Shown here piece after piece: positions 57,311 through 64,000 of a stretch of 64,000 bases of DNA. The stretch covers positions 1 to 64,000 of the forward strand of contig NZ_JACJQG010000035.1 in the NCBI RefSeq assembly GCF_014696435.1. The letters run 5' to 3'. Each line of letters opens with the position of its first letter. Positions within the stretch are counted from its first letter, which is position 1. The notes beneath the pieces are model-generated. The model worked only from the letters and a program-made list of their open reading frames with translations. It was not told the DNA's origin and made no database searches. Both the position numbers and the translations under genes were made by a program. The DNA comes from Calothrix anomala FACHB-343. Lineage in GTDB: Bacteria > Cyanobacteriota > Cyanobacteriia > Cyanobacteriales > Nostocaceae.

Positions 57311-57480
57311 TCAACAAAACCGATTTGATACTTTCCCTTGGTTACCTAATTGGCCAAATACTCAACGGCGATATGGACAACCCCGAAACCCTAGCAAAAT
57401 CTCTAGAAGGTATCGCTGACCGGGTTTGGGATGAATATGAAGCTGCATTACTTCCGCCGTCGCTTAGGATTGACCCATGA
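57307..57480 (+). CDS. 57-aa protein coupled to the integrase
   Basis: A short acidic protein reading MINKTDLILSLGYLIGQILN, then a D/E-rich stretch with PETLAKSLEGIADRVWDEYE and a proline-rich end. The ATG overlaps the integrase stop in ATGA, so it is translationally coupled. Possible partner or excision-control protein; the family is unknown. Nothing convincing is seen from 57481 to 57627 except GGGCATTGGG repeat units and two GCGATCGC-like sites. Confidence 0.6.
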   Translation: MINKTDLILSLGYLIGQILNGDMDNPETLAKSLEGIADRVWDEYEAALLPPSLRIDP

Positions 57481-57627
57481 GTTTTAACTCATTGTTGGTT
57501 ATTCACAAACGCGATCGCACTTCTACACGCCCTGATTCCAAAGAAACGCGATCGCATTTTTTATGGGCATGGGGCATTGGGCATGGGGTGGTAAAATTGC
57601 CGTGTCACATGGCAGTTGAGGCTGGTT

Positions 57628-57915
57628 ATGGGTGGAAGAACTAGCACCAGTTGGCCAACTGGTAGCAGTTGGCATCATGGAAAAACCAAAACAATTCGCG
57701 TCCCGATTGTTCTGGAACAGCCGGTTATGGATTATGCCAGGACTGTAGATTTAGGCGTTGACCCAGTAGAGCAATTAATAACCGAGTTTTTAAAAATTAA
57801 GCGTCGCCAACACAAGCGCCGGATTAATCATGAAAGTGAAATGACTGCTGGTGTACGCTGGGAAATTTTCAACGAGTTCCGGCGCTGGGTGGAGTGCGAT
57901 CGCAAAAGGCGTTAG
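57628..57915 (+). CDS. Small basic protein with TKTIRVP motif
   Basis: A 95-aa protein starting MGGRTSTSWPTGSSWHHGKT. The segment KTIRVPIVLEQPVMDYARTVD resembles N-terminal parts of cyanobacterial plasmid and phage proteins with a ribbon-helix-helix-like start, so DNA binding is likely. The basic tail is IKRRQHKRRINHE. The ATG at 57628 has GAGG about eight bases upstream; the TTG at 57616 is less likely. It ends convergent with the zinc-ribbon gene, overlapping by 4 bp. Confidence 0.65.
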   Translation: MGGRTSTSWPTGSSWHHGKTKTIRVPIVLEQPVMDYARTVDLGVDPVEQLITEFLKIKRRQHKRRINHESEMTAGVRWEIFNEFRRWVECDRKRR

Positions 57916-58115
57916 TCCATTGAGACGTAGAAAACTCCTGAACCCCCACAATCGCTACATTCTTCTCTATATTCGTTTCCTTCCCATTCTTCCACCACTT
58001 CACCGCCACCACCACAGGTTGGGCATTCTATTTCTTCAAAAATCAGATCAATTTCATGCTCCTGAACTTGTCCGGTTTTATATACTTGGGTTTTTTTCTT
58101 GGGTTTGTTATTCAT
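57912..58115 (-). CDS. Small zinc-ribbon protein
   Basis: A 67-aa protein with two CxxCxG-type knuckles, CPTCGGGGEV and CSDCGGSGVF, like half of the DnaJ zinc domain. It probably binds one zinc. Similar small proteins occur in phage early regions. Its start lies 8 bp inside the end of the upstream gene, so the two are coupled. Confidence 0.7.
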   Translation of the reverse strand: MNNKPKKKTQVYKTGQVQEHEIDLIFEEIECPTCGGGGEVVEEWEGNEYREECSDCGGSGVFYVSMD

Positions 58116-58881
58116 TGGTTCCGCTCCATGACTGAATTAGATGCTTAATCTCCCCCGGTGAGTTACCAGATGCGATCGCACTTTCAACCTCAACTTTGCG
58201 ATTTTGAGCCAAGTGCGATCGCGTATTCCCGCCGGGTATATGAATATGCTTAATCTTCCGGCTTTGCTTATAGCAGTAGCGATAGTAAGAATTGGCTTTA
58301 CGAGTTGATGGTCTGTACTCTTCCACCCATTGAGTGTGTTCTGGAACGCCAGTAGTAGATCCAAATCCTGGGGTTTTATGTTCTGGAACAGCATTTTTGG
58401 TATCACGTTCCAGAACATCGAATTGGCGATGCCTTCGGCGGGCTACGCCTACGCCCCCGATTTTCTCCAAGTATTCAACTATGGGTAAGACTTCCTGTGT
58501 ATCCTGTTCCAGAACGGTGAAACAGCCATGAGGAACATATAACCAGCCATTGCGGCTGACTGCAATGTTGCCATTGGCTCTAGGGTCTACCCAGGTTACC
58601 TGACAAATCAAGTCTTTTTCAGATTTAAACTGATAGTCTTTTTTGAAACTGCCCTTGGTCGCGGCTTCGCATTTTTTCATCCAGTCAGGCGAAAGCTGCA
58701 CCCAATCCCCCGGCTTAATAAAATGCTCCTGGGCAAGTGGTAATTCAGGAGCATCAGAGAAGGAATTATCTACCTTATGACTATTTTTGTGGTCAACTTT
58801 ACCACAGTCAGCCGTCGCCACAGTTTCCAGTGCAAATAATGTCAGTTGGCAGGCTGTACCTGGATCGCCTGATTTCTTCAT
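58108..58881 (-). CDS. Hypothetical cyanophage/plasmid-type protein with inserted repeat
   Basis: A 257-aa protein. An N-terminal variable part precedes a KPGDWVQLSPDWMKKCEAAT domain (about 55-120) and a C-terminal module KANSYYRYCYKQSRKIKHIH followed by IPGGNTRSHLAQNRKVEVESAI, which I recall from cyanobacterial mobile elements. Between them the codons for GGVGVARRRHRQF come from a dispersed genomic repeat (GCGTAGGCGTAGCCCGCC type) that inserted without breaking the frame. Function unknown; possibly DNA binding, given the basic C-terminus. Next upstream on the same strand is the XRE regulator. Confidence 0.65.
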   Translation of the reverse strand: MKKSGDPGTACQLTLFALETVATADCGKVDHKNSHKVDNSFSDAPELPLAQEHFIKPGDWVQLSPDWMKKCEAATKGSFKKDYQFKSEKDLICQVTWVDPRANGNIAVSRNGWLYVPHGCFTVLEQDTQEVLPIVEYLEKIGGVGVARRRHRQFDVLERDTKNAVPEHKTPGFGSTTGVPEHTQWVEEYRPSTRKANSYYRYCYKQSRKIKHIHIPGGNTRSHLAQNRKVEVESAIASGNSPGEIKHLIQSWSGTNE

Positions 58882-58925
58882 AATGAGATTAGGTATTTAC
58901 GGCCGCCAACAAGGCGGCTCATTTT

Positions 58926-59216
58926 CTACTCAGGTTGTGGTAATCGACCACGTGGGCCAAAGTCATCAGGTAAATCCTGAATAGTTCTACCTTTTAACTT
59001 CAGTAAACGATCAAGAGCTTTCATCTGGGCAATTGTGAACGTTGGCACAGTATCACCAGCTTCCCATCTACTGATAGTTCTGGCTGTTGTGCCAATAGAA
59101 CGCCCAAATTCCTCTTGAGACATATCTAGTTCACTTCTTAGGGCTTTCAAGGGTGACTCACCCCCATCTTGTTCTCTGCTCACTCTTTTCTTTACCATAA
59201 TAACCCGCTTAGACAT
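58926..59216 (-). CDS. XRE-family transcriptional regulator
   Basis: A 96-aa repressor-like protein with a basic N-terminus (MSKRVIMVKKRVSRE) and a Cro/C1-type helix-turn-helix (about 27-80) with LRSELDMSQEEFGRSIGTTA and the recognition helix TISRWEAGD. The ATG at 59216 lies inside a palindrome AGACATTATGTCT; an alternative ATG at 59198 would shorten it by six residues. The upstream frame to 59345 is not family-like. The palindrome at its own start and a second copy upstream suggest autoregulation. Confidence 0.85.
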   Translation of the reverse strand: MSKRVIMVKKRVSREQDGGESPLKALRSELDMSQEEFGRSIGTTARTISRWEAGDTVPTFTIAQMKALDRLLKLKGRTIQDLPDDFGPRGRLPQPE

Positions 59217-59265
59217 TATGTCTAGACGGGTTGACAAGTAGCACCCCATACAGACATAATGTCTA
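59210..59265. promoter_or_regulatory. Two palindromic operators and divergent promoter region
   Basis: TAGACATTATGTCTA (59210-59224) and AGACATAATGTCT (59252-59264) are the same palindrome, about 41 bp apart. Between them TTGACA (59231) and a CATAAT 18 bp downstream make a rightward promoter whose -10 overlaps the second operator. A bound XRE protein could block both its own expression and the rightward operon, as in phage immunity regions. Confidence 0.65.
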
Positions 59266-59773
59266 GTCATAGACAACAAAAACACCAGCCAAAACGATTG
59301 GCTCGGTAAGAAACAGTATTTTGGCTGGTTCCAAAAGTGTCTCACCTTGAAAGTGAAACCAAAACCAGGAAAGTAGCACTTTATGCAATAGCCGTTGAAA
59401 ACCGATGAAAGGTGATTCAGGCTACCAGTGTCCTGTATGGTGTTTGGCTGAATTTGGGAGAGATGACTTGGTGTTGTCTTATATAAGTCGTGGCTTAGTC
59501 AAAGCTGATGACGTGCATTTGTATTGCAGCTGCAATCTGTAAAAGACCTTAGTAGGGCATTCCATAGAGCCAAGGGCTAATTGCTGACCTGGTGACAGGG
59601 TGGACTGTGGATATAAGACCTGGGTGAAAATCCCGTAGAGGCTGGCGTGTAGGTAATGGCTCACGCACAGATGCACTCATGAAATTGCTAATTACCGTGT
59701 AGTTAGTGATGGATCGCAGTTTTAAAGACAAAAGCGCGCAAACCCCCGCCAGCGCTGGCATTTTATTACTACT
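59266..59773 (+). other. 508-bp leader without a gene, ending in GCCAGCGCTGGC hairpin
   Basis: No convincing protein is encoded on either strand. The region is not repeat-derived and has moderate GC. It ends in the perfect 12-bp palindrome GCCAGCGCTGGC (59748-59759) followed by ATTTTATT, which may terminate a leader RNA just before the first small gene. It may hold an untranslated RNA, but I cannot assign a family. Confidence 0.4.
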
Positions 59774-60136
59774 ATGACCAAAACAAAGTATGTAACCCGA
59801 AAAAAACGCATTCGCCAACTAGAAGCAGAAATTGAGCAACTCAAGACCCAGGTGAAAATCCTCACTGAGATGCTGGACAGAACAAACGCTATGCTTTTGC
59901 GATCGCGTCCCAGATTAGCGCGTGCAGTTGAGCGAGATATGCATGAATATCTTCAACATGATGAAAATTTACTCCCATCAGAAATGCCACAAGAACTGAT
60001 GGGGAAAATCACCAGAAAGAAAATTACCCCGCAGCGCCCGCCGCGAAATTTACCACTTGCACCCCGTGCAGACTTGGTAATCAACAGAAATTCTCATGGG
60101 CAACAAATCGCCACACACCGCCCATATCAAGCTTAG
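59774..60136 (+). CDS. Coiled-coil basic protein, first gene of the right operon
   Basis: A 120-aa protein with a basic start (TKTKYVTRKKRIRQ), a leucine-zipper-like coiled coil (about 14-45, LEAEIEQLKTQVKILTEML) and a basic, proline-rich tail (KITRKKITPQRPPRNLP). It probably forms a DNA-binding dimer, but the family is unknown. A stem AGCCAGCA/TGCTGGCT with Ts (60219-60243) after it may terminate part of the transcription. Confidence 0.65.
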   Translation: MTKTKYVTRKKRIRQLEAEIEQLKTQVKILTEMLDRTNAMLLRSRPRLARAVERDMHEYLQHDENLLPSEMPQELMGKITRKKITPQRPPRNLPLAPRADLVINRNSHGQQIATHRPYQA

Positions 60137-60218
60137 TCGTCTCGTTAGGAGGTACGTATAACGAAAAACACATGATTTTACGTCCGTCACGTATTTACAA
60201 CAAAACCATGATTACTCA

Positions 60219-60250
60219 CAGCCAGCAGCACTGGTTGCTGGCTTTTCTGT
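60219..60250 (+). terminator. Terminator-like hairpin between small genes
   Basis: AGCCAGCA, loop, then TGCTGGCT and TTTTCTGTG lie between the coiled-coil gene and the 62-aa gene. Confidence 0.55.
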
Positions 60251-60283
60251 GACCAATAACCAACACCCAATGACGAACAACCT

Positions 60284-60472
60284 ATGAATCAACTACAAAA
60301 ACAAAATTTACCCTGGCACATTTACAGACAAGAAAACCCATCTGCTAAATGGGTTTTTCATGAAGGATTTGGAACTCGTGGCGATGCAGAACATTACTTA
60401 AACTTTATGGGTAAATATGTACCCCAACTGCAACTTAAACTAGTTTTCGCTCACGCTCAAGTTGAAGTGTAA
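60284..60472 (+). CDS. 62-aa hypothetical protein
   Basis: A small protein reading MNQLQKQNLPWHIYRQENPS and containing WVFHEGFGTRGDAEHYL. The pattern with Trp, Tyr and a GDAE turn looks like a small folded domain of phage early-gene type. Family not recognised. It is 3 bp before the next gene, in a packed rightward run. Confidence 0.6.
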   Translation: MNQLQKQNLPWHIYRQENPSAKWVFHEGFGTRGDAEHYLNFMGKYVPQLQLKLVFAHAQVEV

Positions 60473-60475
60473 CTC

Positions 60476-60775
60476 ATGGAAATCAAAACTATCAGTTATC
60501 AGCGCGTCTTAAACCTGGATAACTACGAAAGTAAACGCTTAGAAATGTTTGCAGAACTGCATCCAGGTGATGATATAGACTCTGAAACTTCCGCTCTTAT
60601 GGAAACAGTAGAGCGAAAAATCAGAGAGAATGCTGCTAAAAAATATGAGGATGAAATTAACATCCTTCAGCAACAATTAAGCGACCTGAAACAGGAGATA
60701 AACCAGCAGATACACGAAGGTATAAGTACATCTCAAAATCAACAAACATCTACCGAACCAGAAGATGCTTGGTAA
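60476..60775 (+). CDS. Hypothetical phage-type protein with coiled coil
   Basis: A 99-aa acidic protein. The N-terminus MEIKTISYQRVLNLDNYESK matches a pattern I recall from many phage genomes (YQRxxNLxxYE followed by an acidic stretch); function is unknown. The second half is a coiled coil (about 50-80, DEINILQQQLSDLKQEI). It is tightly spaced with both neighbours. Confidence 0.65.
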   Translation: MEIKTISYQRVLNLDNYESKRLEMFAELHPGDDIDSETSALMETVERKIRENAAKKYEDEINILQQQLSDLKQEINQQIHEGISTSQNQQTSTEPEDAW

Positions 60776-60777
60776 TT

Positions 60778-61011
60778 ATGAGTGATGAATCTGTTACTTT
60801 ACCAAAAGATTTGTATGTGTTGAACCTCCTAGGGATGGGAGTAGCAATACAATTTCTCGCCAACATAACAGGCGAAGAAATTGAAGCTTGGAAGCAACAT
60901 ATAGGGGCAATAGCTACTGAGCAATACAAAAGCTTATCCCCTCTAGAAATTCAGCGAATAATTGATAATGTGAAAGTTCCTAGAACCGCTTGCCAAAATG
61001 ATAAATTCTGA
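60778..61011 (+). CDS. 77-aa hypothetical protein
   Basis: A small protein starting MSDESVTLPKDLYVLNLLGM, with a helical hydrophobic middle and EIEAWKQHIGAIATEQY. There is no signal peptide. It follows the previous stop by 2 bp and overlaps the next start by 14 bp. Family unknown. Confidence 0.6.
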   Translation: MSDESVTLPKDLYVLNLLGMGVAIQFLANITGEEIEAWKQHIGAIATEQYKSLSPLEIQRIIDNVKVPRTACQNDKF

Positions 61012-61231
61012 CATTCCGAATTTCACCCCAGACCCAGCTTGGGATTACTACATCATCTGGCATAGATGCCTAAGAGCTAAAGCCAAAATTGAACTAGCTT
61101 TAGCAGCATTAAGTAAACAAGAGGAGTTAAATCTTGATACTAATGAATCTTGCGATGACTTAATCCTTGAAGCTATTGCCGAATTAAATCAAATTGATTT
61201 TGAAAAAGAAGAGGATGAAGATGAAGATTAA
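60998..61231 (+). CDS. 77-aa acidic helical protein
   Basis: A protein with PDPAWDYYIIWHRCLRAKAK, helices and a strongly acidic end (EKEEDEDED). It overlaps both neighbours (14 bp and 11 bp). DNA-mimic or chaperone-like roles are possible for such acidic small proteins, but nothing specific is shown. Confidence 0.6.
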   Translation: MINSDIPNFTPDPAWDYYIIWHRCLRAKAKIELALAALSKQEELNLDTNESCDDLILEAIAELNQIDFEKEEDEDED

Positions 61232-61628
61232 AAGATTTCATGCACATTTTCTTATCTCAATTGGTAGTTACAGCAATGAAAAACACGGATGGACTGTTGA
61301 GTTAGAAGATAATGAAACTGAAGAAGAAGTTGCAAATGAGTTGAGAGAACGAGCTATAAAGATTGTCGGTAAACCCGCTCATGAACTTTATGAAGAGAGA
61401 AGTAAAATCGCTCGTGAAGTCGCACAACTGGAAAACAAATTAAACAAATTGCGCCAAGAATGGGACGCTACCGCAGCATTCCTAAAAGCACAAGGATTAA
61501 ACCCCGATGCACCCTCAATGCCTCAATTTCGTAATCTTCTAACTGCTGTAACAGTTGAATCAGAAGTTGTGACCACTGATGATGACGAAGATGATGATTA
61601 CGACGAAGATGACGAAGATGATTATTAA
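61221..61628 (+). CDS. Hypothetical protein with polyacidic tail
   Basis: A 135-aa protein. The first 60 residues (FHAHFLISIGSYSNEKHGWT, then VELEDNETEEEVANELRE) resemble the family pattern seen in the 60476 gene, followed by a coiled coil (about 62-92, REVAQLENKLNKLRQEW) and an Asp/Glu-only tail. The ATG at 61221 has GAGG six bases upstream. Last small gene before the structured RNA and the IS110-type recombinase. Confidence 0.65.
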   Translation: MKIKRFHAHFLISIGSYSNEKHGWTVELEDNETEEEVANELRERAIKIVGKPAHELYEERSKIAREVAQLENKLNKLRQEWDATAAFLKAQGLNPDAPSMPQFRNLLTAVTVESEVVTTDDDEDDDYDEDDEDDY

Positions 61629-61639
61629 ATCCGCCTGAT

Positions 61640-61740
61640 GATGGCTACTTGACTCAGTAGCCGAAACGGTAGCCAAAAATGCTACCGTCGTGGGTTGAGT
61701 CGCGCAATTCAACTCGCCTCTGGTTTTCCAGAGGGAAATA
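61640..61740 (+). ncRNA. Candidate bridge RNA: four consecutive hairpins before the IS110 gene
   Basis: Four stems lie in about 90 nt: GGCTACT/AGTAGCC (61643-61662), ACGGTAGC/GCTACCGT (61666-61688), GTTGA/TCAAC (61694-61713) and CCTCTGG/CCAGAGG (61717-61734). The first loop (TGACTC) can pair with GAGTC at 61697-61701. IS110-group elements encode a bridge RNA in the non-coding end before the recombinase, and this RNA sits 187 bp before its ATG. The match to the bridge-RNA fold is inferred, not shown. The rest of 61741-61926 has no gene. Confidence 0.45.
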
Positions 61741-61926
61741 AAACAGCAGCACGGATTTTTCAATAGAAATGACCTTAAAGGTTTCGCATTTTCATGAATC
61801 CACTGCTGTTAATTATTTCCACTGTGCTTGAGTTTAAAAGTGAATTGTTTACACTAATTTGGGTGATTCGTGACTCATTTTAGCACAGTTTTTGCTGCAA
61901 AATTTCACCAATTACTGAACCTTGAA

Positions 61927-63312
61927 ATGAGAATATTAGGCTTAGACGTATGTAAAAATAGCGTCGTCGGTTGGTTGATTAATACTGAAGAAAATCTTCC
62001 AAAAAACTTTCGAGAATACTTCAGAAAGCATCGCCGCCCAAAGGATAATGACCCATTAACTTTTAAAGCTCACATCGCGGGTATTAACGCACTGTTAGAA
62101 TTAAAACCAGATGCAATTATCCTTGAACCTACTGGTATACATTACAGTTGGATTTGGGCGCATATTTGCAGCATGGAAAATATAGAAGTTCGCTGGGTTG
62201 GTCATGCTGAGGTTAAACATTTCAGGAAGCAAAATAAACTACCTGATAAGAACGACCAAGCAGATGCAGCCGCATTAGCTTTGTATGCTTTCATACACTG
62301 GCATAATGATGAGTTCTTCTTACATTTCAATGCTGGAAATGTGGCAAGGTTAAGAGAATTGTGGTTGCAATTGCAGTCTATTAACCGCATACAATCACCA
62401 CCAATTAACCGCATTCGCCAACAGTTAGCTAAAGAATTTCCCGAAGCTGCTTTATCTGCTACTAAACCTGGTGATGATGGTATGGTTCCTTTGTGGGCTT
62501 GGCTAGCCGGACGAGAACGGAACACAGTGCGTAAATCCAGTTATTACGACCGGCTTTATGCTAAATCCATCGCTCCAAAGTACAGAGTCGGAATTTCTGA
62601 CTTTACCCGTACCCTGGCGAATTTACTATGTGATTTACGGGACTGGGAAAACAAGATGGTAGCTGAAATTCTGGAACTGCTCGATGCTCCTGAATTTATG
62701 CCCTACCGCAAAGTTATGACCCAGTTCGGAATTGGCGATCGCCAACAAGCGCTGTTTATTTCCCAAATTTACCCGATTACTAAATTTGAATCATTGGGCA
62801 GATTCAAGCGGCGGCTGGGCATGGCCAAAGATGAGGAGTCATCTGGTGATAAGGAAGCTTACAAAACTGGTGGGTCAAGATTTTGTCGCTCCCAGCTGTA
62901 CTTGTGGGTATTTAACCGCATTGCTCCACACCACGCCAGACCCAAAAACGAAACTGGCCAAAAGCTGGGTGATTTTTACGATCAGCGTAAATCCCAGTTT
63001 CAAGACAACCCAGAACTGTGGAAACAAAAAGCACTTAGCAGAACCCAGAAAAAAGCAATGGATGAACTTAGGCGATCGCTCAAAGAATCCCTACTGCCCA
63101 TGCTTCCCAAAGACCAACAACCACAGATTGAAGCAATTCTCAATTTGACACTGCAAAACATGCAGTTGTCACTTGACCAATCGCTTGCGGGTAAAACTTC
63201 TTCTGTAAAGGAAAAGGAAATTAAACGCGGTTTCGGTAATTTAATCATCAGTCAAACTGCTGCTTATGGTCTGAGGCTTATGTTTAAAGAACTTAAGCGC
63301 GCTATTGACTAA
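61927..63312 (+). CDS. IS110-family recombinase/transposase
   Basis: A 461-aa DEDD recombinase. The RuvC-like domain has the first Asp in RILGLDVCKNSVVGWL, Glu in AIILEPTGIHYSW and the Asp pair in DKNDQADAAALALYA. A middle helical region is followed by the Tnp domain with QFGIGDRQQALFISQIYPIT and LGMAKDEESSGDKEAYKTGG, where Ser is the expected nucleophile. It is longer than many IS110 proteins, with an insertion in the middle and a C-terminal helical extension (about 400-461). The ATG at 61927 gives the usual start; the GTG at 61870 adds 19 residues. It could be a mobile element or an island-specific recombinase. Confidence 0.82.
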   Translation: MRILGLDVCKNSVVGWLINTEENLPKNFREYFRKHRRPKDNDPLTFKAHIAGINALLELKPDAIILEPTGIHYSWIWAHICSMENIEVRWVGHAEVKHFRKQNKLPDKNDQADAAALALYAFIHWHNDEFFLHFNAGNVARLRELWLQLQSINRIQSPPINRIRQQLAKEFPEAALSATKPGDDGMVPLWAWLAGRERNTVRKSSYYDRLYAKSIAPKYRVGISDFTRTLANLLCDLRDWENKMVAEILELLDAPEFMPYRKVMTQFGIGDRQQALFISQIYPITKFESLGRFKRRLGMAKDEESSGDKEAYKTGGSRFCRSQLYLWVFNRIAPHHARPKNETGQKLGDFYDQRKSQFQDNPELWKQKALSRTQKKAMDELRRSLKESLLPMLPKDQQPQIEAILNLTLQNMQLSLDQSLAGKTSSVKEKEIKRGFGNLIISQTAAYGLRLMFKELKRAID

Positions 63313-63316
63313 CAAT

Positions 63317-63343
63317 TAACTCCCTTGACAGGGAGTTAAAAAA
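63317..63343 (+). terminator. Hairpin after the recombinase gene
   Basis: TTAACTCCC-TTGACA-GGGAGTTAA is a 9-bp stem just after the stop, followed by AAAAATC. It could be a terminator or part of the element's right end. Confidence 0.6.
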
Positions 63344-63392
63344 TCATTAGTTCTTAGGCTAAAGTGAAAATGCTCACGACGATCTAGTTAAT

Positions 63393-64000
63393 TTGGCTAA
63401 ACAACGACTCGATACACTTTTAGTAGAAAGAAATTTATGTACTTCCCGCGCTTTAGCACAGCGACTCATTCAGGCGGGGGAAGTCAGCGTGAATCAGCAG
63501 GTTGTAGATAAACCGGGTACAGAAGTTGATATTACTGCTGATATTCAGATTAAAGAGCGATCGCGTTTTGTTTCAAGAGGCGGCGAAAAACTGGCGAAAG
63601 CTTTAGAAAACTTTGCAATTCCTGTAGAAGGACGCATTTGTCTAGATGGGGGGATTTCTACAGGTGGCTTTACCGATTGTTTGCTGCAAGCTGGAGCTAA
63701 ACAAGTTTACGGCATTGATGTGGGTTACGGACAAGTTGACTGGCGCTTACGCAATGACAAGCGGGTAATTTTGCGGGAACGTACCAACTTACGCCAACTA
63801 CAACCACAGCAATTGTATGGCGAAAACGCTGCCATTCCCGATTTGGCAGTGGTTGATGTTTCGTTTATTTCCTTAACGAAAATCTTGCCAGCTTTGTGGC
63901 AACTCACCCAAGCGCCACGGGAAGCAGTATTATTAATCAAGCCACAATTTGAAGTTGGTAAATCCCGCGTTGGTAAAAAAGGCGTGGTGCGCGACCCAAA
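63393..64000 (+). CDS. tlyA: TlyA-family rRNA methyltransferase, 5' part
   Basis: The gene runs off the right edge, with 202 codons visible. The protein reads LAKQRLDTLLVERNLCTSRA (S4 RNA-binding domain, about 1-60, with VSRGGEKLAKAL), then an FtsJ-like methyltransferase domain with ICLDGGISTGGFTDCLLQAGA, VYGIDVGYGQVDWRLRND and the catalytic-type DVSFISLTKILP and LLIKPQFEVGK. It methylates rRNA 2'-hydroxyls in known systems. The start is TTG: the in-frame region upstream reaches a stop at 63360 without ATG or GTG. It lies directly after the accessory island. Confidence 0.9.
   Translation, partial: MAKQRLDTLLVERNLCTSRALAQRLIQAGEVSVNQQVVDKPGTEVDITADIQIKERSRFVSRGGEKLAKALENFAIPVEGRICLDGGISTGGFTDCLLQAGAKQVYGIDVGYGQVDWRLRNDKRVILRERTNLRQLQPQQLYGENAAIPDLAVVDVSFISLTKILPALWQLTQAPREAVLLIKPQFEVGKSRVGKKGVVRDP

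Noticed and set aside
57477-57650. Frame starting MSFNSLLVIHKRD after the 57-aa gene
   Set aside because: It runs through HIP1 sites and GGGCATTGGG repeat and into the start of the next gene.
59479-59818. Two minus-strand frames in the leader of the right operon
   Set aside because: They overlap each other in different frames, lack ribosome sites and run into the first small gene.
60172-60252. 26-codon frame MILRPSRIYNKTMITHS before the 62-aa gene
   Set aside because: It covers a terminator hairpin; the AGGAGG upstream is about 20 bases away, too far. Could be a leader peptide but not supported.
51190-63345. Possible att direct repeat GAGTTAAAA near 51196 and 63331
   Set aside because: Nine AT-rich bases in a low-complexity context are expected by chance; not enough to call island ends.

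Overview
This window is chromosome from a filamentous, probably heterocyst-forming cyanobacterium of the Nostocales. The evidence is a gene for the phycobilisome core subunit ApcF next to glnA and gifA (the cyanobacterial glutamine synthetase inactivating factor), NtcA-type GTA-N8-TAC sites in front of glnA and gifA, many copies of the GCGATCGC octamer (HIP1), abundant heptamer and octamer tandem repeats, and cyanobacterial domain families (DUF4912, CHAT-TPR, LabA/NYN, Mo-nitrogenase C-terminal-like). I see no rRNA, no tRNA and no CRISPR array.

Layout. 1-8.7 kb: a 21-bp tandem repeat, an OmpR-type response regulator, short-form hisG, a glutamine-synthetase-like gene, a small overlapping gene pair with a Mo-nitrogenase C-terminal-like protein, and gyrA. 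8.7-20.2 kb: miniature mobile repeats, a decayed hepT, lnt, a DUF4870 gene, a large secreted CHAT-TPR protein, a repeat-filled 1.4-kb spacer, murD and glyS. 20.3-31.4 kb: a WD40 protein, an alpha/beta hydrolase, a GH5-RTX glycosidase with a collapsed N-terminal duplicate, a PrmA-like methyltransferase, a GNAT acetyltransferase, a pyridoxamine-oxidase-like protein and an orphan sugar-ABC permease. 31.4-41 kb: a signalling block holding a three-gene phosphorelay (GAF kinase, PAS hybrid kinase, CheY-like regulator), an OmpR/kinase pair, a LabA-like NYN protein and an IS605-like right-end remnant. 41.8-50.3 kb: a PstS-like/DUF4912 fusion, a ferritin-like protein, and the nitrogen and light-harvesting cluster gifA-glnA-apcF.

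50.6-63.3 kb is an accessory island lying before tlyA, which runs off the right edge. It holds a tightly packed minus-strand operon of virion-like genes built around a 786-aa collagen-like protein, a catalytic-domain-only tyrosine recombinase, an XRE repressor whose upstream region has two copies of a palindromic operator, a plus-strand run of small acidic or coiled-coil genes, and an IS110-family recombinase. The recombinase is preceded by about 100 nt with four consecutive hairpins, a candidate bridge RNA. No capsid, portal, terminase or replication gene is visible, so this looks like a phage satellite, a tail-fibre island or a decayed prophage rather than a complete phage. It is the best candidate for an undescribed system here.

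The intergenic DNA is also informative. At least three families of miniature elements recur, and two 230-bp copies of one family carry their central 55-bp hairpin in opposite orientations.
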